Assembly (NCBI GenBank): GCA_003427395.1
Contig: BFEA01000201.1
Coordinates: 1,736,962-1,783,644, forward strand
Reading direction: 5' to 3'
DNA length: 46,683 bases
DNA from: Chara braunii
Lineage: Eukaryota; Streptophyta; Charophyceae; Charales; Characeae
The translations under genes and the position numbers were made by a program. Positions 40,421-46,683 of the stretch are shown piece by piece. Below the pieces are notes generated by a model. The model saw nothing but the letters and a program-made list of their open reading frames with translations. It ran no database searches and was not told where the DNA came from. Each line of letters starts with the position of its first letter. Position 1 is the stretch's first letter.

Positions 40421-42650
40421 AGAGTTGGACGATCCGACGAGCTGGTGTCGGGTATGCGGGGTTGACGTGCGGGGCCGCGACGGACTGTGGCGCACGGGCG
40501 AACCTGGCTTGCATACTTGGACCAAGCGGGGTGACAACTCTGTGTTGATATGAGACGACAGACTGCCGGTATCTTGGTGTTGATGCGAGGCGACGGACTG
40601 CCCACAACGGAAAGAGAGAGATAGAGGGAGAGGAGACGGATCGGGATGGTGTCTTTTCCTTTTGTTTCTTCTTCTTCAAACCTTCTTGTATAAATTTTGG
40701 ATTTCCGCCTTGGCCAATTTTGTTGCGTCAACTTTGGAGTTTCTTTGTGAATTATTTTACATTTTTGGTGTGCGTCAGCATTTGTTTTCCACTTTATTAA
40801 TCTTGCATGGTTGACAGTCCGATGAATGCTTGTACTTCCTCACTCTCTGCTTGCGACGTGATTGCCCTTCTTAATTTCTTACAAGATTGGTGGTTTCTGT
40901 TTGAATGCATGTTGTCTTTCCTCTCGATCTAAGATACTTGCTCTTGTCGATTCCTCACGTCGCTAAACATGAATGAGTCCGAGGGGAATTTCGTTGTTTT
41001 GATGAATGCATGTGTGAGAACTTGGGGCGTAACGGTAGAGCAGATATGTGTATGCAGAAATCGTGATTGTACGGGTCCGTGATTAGTTGTTCGCGATTGA
41101 CTATTCGGGAGGGACTGAGGGGTCGTGCACGACATGTGCCTTAGAAAGGGGGACGACAGTGATGATGGGTACTAGAAAGTGGCGAATTTTGAATTAAGCT
41201 AACCCATATCGTATCTTCTGATTGACCATCGCTTGCGCCCACTCCTGCTCATCCGTAACCAGCCCCTCACTTAACCTTGAGCAGGTCCTGTGCACGCACG
41301 TGTAAGCCCGACCGAAAGGGACGGTGCCTACACGTGTGTCTGCAAGATCTGCACGCGGGCCATGACTGCGTTTTCGCCGGATTGACAGGTTGTTTCGCAT
41401 CACGGACCGAGAAAGTTTGGGGGACTCCGAATATCGAAAATATTGGGAACGAAAGAACGTGTACTTCCTCGCTCAACTTGAACCTCGCCCCGATCCTCCG
41501 AGATTCCCTTACCAACAAGGAGACGACCATGTGTGCGACTGGGATATAGGAAGGGCATTGGACGTTGTTCCTTACACAACCCAATTCCCCGAGTCCCACA
41601 CGAGCCACGTCTTCTCCGAACCTGGGGTCGTCGTCCTAATAACTCACTGCCCACCGTACCGAGTGGTGCTTCCCTTCCATTACCTCATTGTCATCCCGTG
41701 GCACGCTATCGCTCCCTATTGGCCTCGAACCCCTTGTTCTGAGTGCCAGCGAGACAGCAAGTACCGAGCCTCGGGGTTCATTCGCCGAACCCGAACGGAG
41801 TCTGAACAACGGGCACGCAACCTCCACCTGAGACCTTCGTCGTCTAATTCCGAAGTTTGTAGCGATCAACGACAGCAGTTGATCAGACAACGCGATACCC
41901 ATAGCGTGCACCCGACAGGCCGCGGCCGACCGCAAGGGAGAGGAAATGGTAATTCCCATCTCTCGGGTCTAAGGCATACGAAACATGGTCGAGATCGACG
42001 ACAGGGGCAATGCCGTGGGGGACTTTGTTCGAGAATGCAAGAGTGTCTAGATCTGTTAACAACGTGGTCACGTCGGGATTCTTATCCCCGGGATACACTG
42101 CGCAGGCCATCTGCCTTATGCTGCAGGACATCAGATTCTGCAGCCTTCCTTTCTTTACACTAAGTTTGAGAGGCGGTCTATTCGCTCGAAAGACCTGAAA
42201 CGCCGCGCGCGGCCCGCACTTGCCCTCTTGCGCTTTTACCCCCAAAACTTGCCATAGGAGATCTCAGTTTTGTCCTGGGACTCCACCCCCACTTTCCTAA
42301 AATCCTTGTCACACCCCCTTTTTCGCACTTCCAAGCCCCCAACCCACTCCGATCAGGAAGTCGCGCTGGGCGTGAGGTTGGGCGTCACGTTATCCCTAGG
42401 ATCCCCCGATGTGCGTCATTGTCGCTAGAAACACAGGTCAGATCAAATCTTTGAGTCTTCCGTTGCACTACATTGTGCTATTTTCTAATGTATCTGGATG
42501 TACATTGCTTGTGGATGCTTGGCTGACGCTGCATTGTCTATACGAGTCCTTTTCAACACTCTGCGGATCCTTGGCTCCCATACATCGCCCAACTGGGCGT
42601 GTATCAACTCTACACTCCCGAAGTTTCGAGAGTAACGCCTTGCTCCACTT
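40421..42650. other. Spacer with unassigned open frames
   Basis: The longest frame is plus 41390-42163 (257 codons) and is overlapped by minus frames of 107-120 codons at 41636-41959 and 41883-42245. None carries a motif I recognise, and I cannot say which, if any, is coding. Confidence 0.35.
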
Positions 42651-42676
42651 ACTCTAGACTGGAACTCTTGAGGACA

Positions 42677-42711
42677 CCCTTCGAGAGCTGTCAGAAAGGG
42701 CTCTCGAAGGG
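42677..42711. repeat. Perfect 12-bp hairpin
   Basis: CCCTTCGAGAGC (42677-42688) pairs with GCTCTCGAAGGG (42700-42711) around an 11-base loop. It lies 48 bases before the MITE and outside its target duplication. Confidence 0.8.
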
Positions 42712-42758
42712 CACTCTCGATTTGTAGTAGAGTTCACAGCCTGCAACGCTCAGGTTTT

Positions 42759-43031
42759 GGGAAAAGTTCTAAAACCACCCCGCGGCGAAACCTTTGTATT
42801 CATTTCCCCCCACACTGGGAAAAAAGTGCCACAGGCCCCAAAATGACTTTCCGCGTTATTTTTGCACCCTGGCTGGGCCGGTAACGCCCGCTGTGCAAAA
42901 ATGGCGGGAAAGTGTTTTGTAGGTGCAAAAATGACGCGGAAAGTCATTTTGGGGCTTGTGGCACTTTTTTCCCCGTGTGGGGGGAAATGAATACAAAGGT
43001 TTCGCCGCCGGGTGGTTTTAGAACTTTTCCC
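42759..43031. mobile_element. Palindromic MITE, Mutator-like (9-bp TSD)
   Basis: Left arm 42759-42868 and right arm 42922-43031 are 110 bases each and inverted complements with about four mismatches, around a 53-base centre. Termini are GGGAAAAG...CTTTTCCC. The flanks carry a direct repeat TCAGGTTTT at 42750-42758 and 43032-43040. Nine-base duplications plus long terminal inverted repeats point to the Mutator superfamily; hAT-type 8-bp sites fit less well. It has no coding capacity and depends on a transposase elsewhere. The perfect duplication and high arm identity imply recent insertion or gene conversion. Confidence 0.9.
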
Positions 43032-43229
43032 TCAGGTTTTCTAGTGTCCTACCTCCTACCCTGGCCTACCATCAGAACGAGCTAGCGCTGTAGAAGGGCT
43101 GTCATGTGGGCCTGAGAAATTTGTGAGTGCTTCTATTGTTCTCGAGTCTTGGAGTAAGGAGCCATGCTTCTTTTTTCAAGAGTTCTAGACCTCTGACAGC
43201 TGTAGAATTTTTTCGTCAGTCTAGTGTGG

Positions 43230-43870
43230 TGGAGCGAGACCCCTAGAGTAGTGCAGCGAGCCCCATAGAGTAGCCTGAGGATGAGATTGATGCGATAAAT
43301 GCGGAATAATGTCATGGAGAGAAGAACATAGATATAGAACTAAAAAAGAGATGGCAATGTAACTTCCCATGTTATAGGTGTAGATTCAGTCTCATCTTGC
43401 TCATTTGGAGAGAAGTTAGTGCAGCGAGGCCCTAGGACTACATGACCACTCTTCGGACCCTGCCTGGATGCATCCGACCATAATAACGTCCACGGAGAAC
43501 TGGAAAATGTCCTGCTGGTCACCTGGTGCGAGTCTGCCATTGGCCCTCGCTCGCTGCACTAATCTCCAAATGTGCAAAATGAGACCGAATCCACCCGTAG
43601 AACATGCGAAGATACATTGCCATGGTTTTCGTCTTTTGTGCATGTGGAGAGTTGTGCAGCAAGGCCCATTATACAGCCATCCCGACCAAAGAACCAAAAC
43701 AGATGTTGAAATAAAAAAACAGGATCTCCTCCTCCTGCAGGATCGCCACACCACTCTCGAAATGTGCAAATTTAAAATGAACTTGTCGTGAGAACATGGC
43801 CGGATGCGCCCGCCACAGTTTTGTCTTTTTCACATTTCGAGAGTGTTGCGGCGAGGCCCACAGTCATGAA
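43230..43870. repeat. Nested inverted/direct repeat family with GCAGCGAGGCCC motif
   Basis: The motif GTGCAGCGAGGCCC or near variants occurs at about 43250, 43415, 43658 and 43850 on the plus strand and inverted at about 43545. Around it, TTTGCACATTTGGAGA-like and CTCTCGAAATGTG-like blocks are arranged in alternating orientation (for example 43372-43425 against 43545-43605, and 43745-43785 against 43815-43855). This fits several palindromic units side by side. Confidence 0.6.
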
Positions 43871-45720
43871 AGAGTGTGCGTTGTGCTCGGGGGAAGAGTG
43901 GGCGTGGTATCCCGTCCCGGTTCCATGTACCTTCCCCCAGCTGGCCGCCTGCCCACCCGGCGGCCCCCTTCTCACGGAAACTTTTTTTTTTTTTTTTTTT
44001 TTTCGGGAAAACTTTTCAGCACGCCCTTCCCCGCGCCCACCAGATGGCTTTCCTGGGTTTTGCCGCCGACAGGCGCATACTGGCTGCTGTCGGCGCCGGC
44101 GCGGGGAGGTCCGCGGCTCGGCGGCTCCGCTGCCGGCCCGAACCTGCGGGGCAGGCTGCTCGACAGCCAGCAGCCAAGCTCGCCGTCCTGGCCGGCGGGG
44201 AAGGTTCATGCCCGATCAGCGCCGCAACGCAGCGCGGGACGCGATGGTGTGCCCGCCTGTCCGCGAGGCGGGCGCGGCGGATGATCGCCACGTGCTCCTT
44301 GAGGGCGGGGATGATCGCCGCTCGCCTTGCCGTGCTGGCAGTGCCACACCGACCCACCTCACTGATTGCCCGCCCATCAGCCGCCTTTTCCTCTTGTGGC
44401 GCGCAACGCAGCATCTCAGCAGCACGGGCGGTCCGCAGCAGCTCTCCTCTCTCCTGCGTCGAGTTGAGCACAGGCCGAGCAGCGCGCTGCTGCGCCGGTC
44501 TTCCTTTCCCCCCCCTCCCTTACCTCTATAAACTGCTGGCATTCCCGAAGCTATCCTAGTGTTTCTAGCGAGAAGCACGAGCTCTGCTATGCTATGTATT
44601 TTGTGTCGGCTTTAGTGCGTCTTATCGTTGTGACGTCCGGTCCGGTCCGGTGATCTCTACTTGGTGGGCTGTTCGTGGAGTGGGTAGTATTATTTTTTTT
44701 TCCGATTCCTTTTGTTCTCATCGGGACACCTGCACCTCGTCGCTCTCTGCGCTTCACAAACGGTATCTCCATGTCTCAATCCCTCCCTCTCTCTTCTTCT
44801 TTACTCGATCTGTCCTCTCGATAGACGAAGAGTCTGACGTGTATACTAGTTGCTGTTCAATCCTCCGCACTGTGCCCACCTGCAACATTCACTCTCATGA
44901 TTCTCATCTACTCAAACGACTCAAAACCATTGGCACATGAACATTGAGCACTGCACACAAACTCGCGTAACTAACATTGTCCCCCCGCATTCAGTCACAA
45001 CGTCGCCTTTGGTGATCGTAGGTCGTGAGTCTGAGTCTTTGAGTCTGGTGACTTGCTACCATCCATCTCAAGAGTCATAGGCTCAAGAGTCTGCAATCTG
45101 CAATCTGTAAGTTAAACCCGTCAGCGGTCGTACGTGTACGGCTGGCGCTATTGGATCTGCACCGCGTCTGCACCGTCCGCGGACCGTCACGGTGTTAAGA
45201 GTTGCCAGCCACTCTATTGTATTCTCTCTTGAATGAGCTCTCGCCATCAGGCACAGAGTAATCATCTTGTCGTCCGTGCTTCGTTCGCTTTTCTCGAGAG
45301 TTCTCGAGAGTTATCGAGAGTAGAAGACTGTGTTTGGTATCTCTCTGCTCTCTGCTCTCTGCTCTCTGCTCTCTGGCTTCCGTTCTCGATCTTTCTCCAA
45401 TTGCACTACGGAGTGAAGGGACGTCACGTAGAGGACCAGGTAACGGTAGCGATTGAGGGGCGGAAGGGGGGAGGAGGAGGCAGATAGGGCCAGAGAACGG
45501 TGCAGTTGAAGGGACTGAAGGAGGGAGTCCACGGTGATGAATGCGAGGAGAGGTACTTTTTTTGGTTGTCGTCTCCGAAGCCGAGACGTCGCATCAGTAG
45601 TCACTTAACTTTTTTTTTTTTCTTTTTTTCTTTTTTTGGGAAAAGTAGTCAATTAACTGGGTAACAGAGGGCCTTGCACATTCATGCAGTAATTTTCACA
45701 GTTAGACCGAGTTGACATTC
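43871..45720 (+). other. GC-rich then mixed spacer upstream of cyclophilin; possible promoter
   Basis: 44000-44480 is strongly GC- and CpG-rich with long overlapping chance frames on both strands. CTATAAA at 44526-44532 follows in the plus direction, about 1.3 kb before the cyclophilin ATG. CTCTCTG and CTCGAGAG short repeats occur at 45295-45375. T-runs occur at 43981-44003 and 45609-45640. No gene recognised. Confidence 0.35.
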
Positions 45721-45723
45721 ACA

Positions 45724-45729
45724 GACACA

Positions 45730-45811
<82 letters not shown>
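45724..45811. repeat. (CA)n(GA)n microsatellite in the cyclophilin 5' region
   Basis: CA units at 45724-45748 pass directly into about 31 GA units at 45749-45811, ending 62 bases before the cyclophilin ATG. It probably lies in the 5' UTR or core promoter; GA tracts of this kind are bound by GAGA-type factors in plants. Confidence 0.85.
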
Positions 45812-45814
<3 letters not shown>

Positions 45815-45873
45815 CAGGTGGAGAAAGAGGAGGAGGAGTGACGCAGCGTGAGAGGCTTTCAGAGGCGGTCACG

Positions 45874-45942
45874 ATGCCGAATCCTCGTGTGTTCTTCGAC
45901 ATTTCCATTGGCAACATACCGGCTGGAAGGATCGTCATGGAG
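45874..45942 (+). CDS. Cyclophilin-type peptidyl-prolyl cis-trans isomerase, exon 1
   Basis: ATG at 45874 encodes MPNPRVFFDISIGNIPAG followed by RIVME. This is the characteristic N-terminus of cytosolic cyclophilin A-type proteins (M-x-N-P-x-V-F-F-D-I/M, then a Gly-Arg strand). Coding stops at 45942, where GAG/GTAATG forms a 5' splice donor in phase 0 after the Glu. The frame read through into the intron loses all cyclophilin similarity. The family catalyses prolyl isomerisation and binds cyclosporin; the catalytic core lies in later exons outside the window. There is no sign of decay. This is the only likely host gene here. Only 23 codons are visible, so isoform and localisation cannot be assigned. 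Confidence 0.82.
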
Positions 45943-46645
45943 GTAATGCACTCGATATTCCAAATGATGCTGTGCTTCACTGTTCTCGTCTCTCCGGCGT
46001 GTCTGTTTCAAATTTGTTGACGTCACTTAAGAATCATGGGAAAAAAAAAAAAGGAATGGTAAGATAAAAAAAAGTCGCTGCGGTGTGACAGTCTTCTTTT
46101 TTCGGGGTCTGGTGTTTCGACATTTTCTTCTTCTCTGTGGAGGATAGATACGGCAATGTTTTTTTTGTCCTTGGTTTTCTGGCTTATTATAGGTATCGTA
46201 TCTCTTATTGCCGCCGCGATAACGATGATTCTTCATGTCTGTTTTTTTAATCGAGTGGGAGAGTGCGATCTTCGTGTGGAGCGGCATTTTTCTTTTTCTT
46301 TTTCTTTCTTTTTTATTTGTTGAGGTGGTTTTACAGTTCATTTGGGATAAATGTCTTGACAAAAATGAATGTGTTAATTCCAATCCGAGCGAAGCTTTCC
46401 TTTTTTAGATTAATGTGTTGTGACTGTTGTCTCGATATAACGATTTTTTTTTTTTTAATCTGGAATGAACAAATTCGAGGATTTCAAAAATCTTCACTCG
46501 GATTGAGTCTATGATAGAGATCGACTGACTACTTTCTACACGGACTCACGGAGACGCAATCGTCGCAATGTGAAGGTGCTGCTGTGTTGATGTGATGCCT
46601 ATCAGCGTTATGCACGTAGCATGTTCTCTCCTCCTACCCCCCCCC
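45943..46645 (+). other. Start of cyclophilin intron 1
   Basis: Begins GTAATG. T-rich on the plus strand with several long T-runs (46288-46317, 46444-46456). No acceptor plus cyclophilin continuation (a LFADxxPKTAENF-like exon) is seen before the scaffold end. Confidence 0.6.
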
Positions 46646-46670
46646 CTGTCTCTTATACACATCTAGATGT
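46646..46670. other. Nextera transposase mosaic end / mate-pair junction (artefact)
   Basis: 46646-46664 is CTGTCTCTTATACACATCT, the Tn5/Nextera mosaic-end sequence. AGATGT follows, the beginning of its reverse complement, as in the circularised mate-pair junction adapter. The remaining 13 bases to 46683 are probably chimeric. This is library sequence and not genome. Confidence 0.95.
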
Positions 46671-46683
46671 CACTGATTACACT

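Noticed and set aside
41390-42163. 257-codon plus-strand ORF as a gene
   Set aside because: No recognisable motif, and minus-strand frames of similar quality overlap it.
44016-44578. Overlapping 120-247 codon ORFs on both strands
   Set aside because: GC-rich sequence suppresses stops in all frames; no motif supports any of them.
1-46683. CRISPR array, bacterial operon or prophage
   Set aside because: No spaced identical repeats of CRISPR type, no ribosome-binding-site-led gene strings; microsatellites, splice sites and plant-type transposons show a eukaryotic nuclear context.

Overview
This is a eukaryotic nuclear scaffold that looks plant-like, consistent with a land plant or streptophyte alga. 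The reasons are abundant long microsatellites, long non-coding spacers, Ty3/gypsy and LINE relics, a Mutator-type MITE, an Ulp1-type peptidase relic, and decay dominated by C-to-T changes, including CAG-to-TAG, as expected for heavily methylated plant transposons. The element style reminds me of charophyte (Chara-like) assemblies, but that is an impression and not a demonstration. The window is overwhelmingly mobile and repetitive DNA. I see only one fragment of a probable host gene, exon 1 of a cyclophilin at 45874.

Layout. 1-5200 (minus): a LINE with a long, broken ORF1 (CCHC-like knuckle, Q/A-rich tail) and the endonuclease start of ORF2, cut by the window edge. 5200-9970: non-coding DNA with several old tandem duplications. 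9971-11262: CT/GT/CA microsatellites around a 925-base gap. 11282-13592 and 29552-32535: two long, diverged arms in inverted orientation. Both carry inward-facing TATA-like boxes and two families of stem-loops with changing but still complementary stems. Between the arms lie a decayed Ty3/gypsy gag-pol (13593-20134), a second gag-like ORF with its own zinc knuckle (20324-23136), and about 6 kb of non-coding sequence with many strong hairpins. 32536-35045: minisatellites, a second gap and homopolymers. 35146-35205 (minus): a complete type III hammerhead ribozyme. 35463-36845 (minus): an Ulp1/C48-like cysteine peptidase pseudogene. 36850-42650: microsatellites and minisatellites. 42759-43031: a palindromic MITE with a 9-bp target duplication. 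43230-43870: a nested inverted-repeat family. 45874 onward: cyclophilin exon 1 and the start of its intron. 46646-46670: a Nextera-type adapter/junction sequence at the scaffold end, which is an artefact.

How the parts fit. The Ty3 reading frame carries the usual gag-knuckle, protease, RT, RNase H and integrase order, but frameshifts and stops separate the parts, so it is not autonomous now. The most unusual content is structural: the hammerhead motif, the roughly ten-unit hairpin array at 29134-29960 with a near-invariant TAAGAT hexaloop, and a second stem-loop family in both arms. These are readings by eye; no folding or database search was run.
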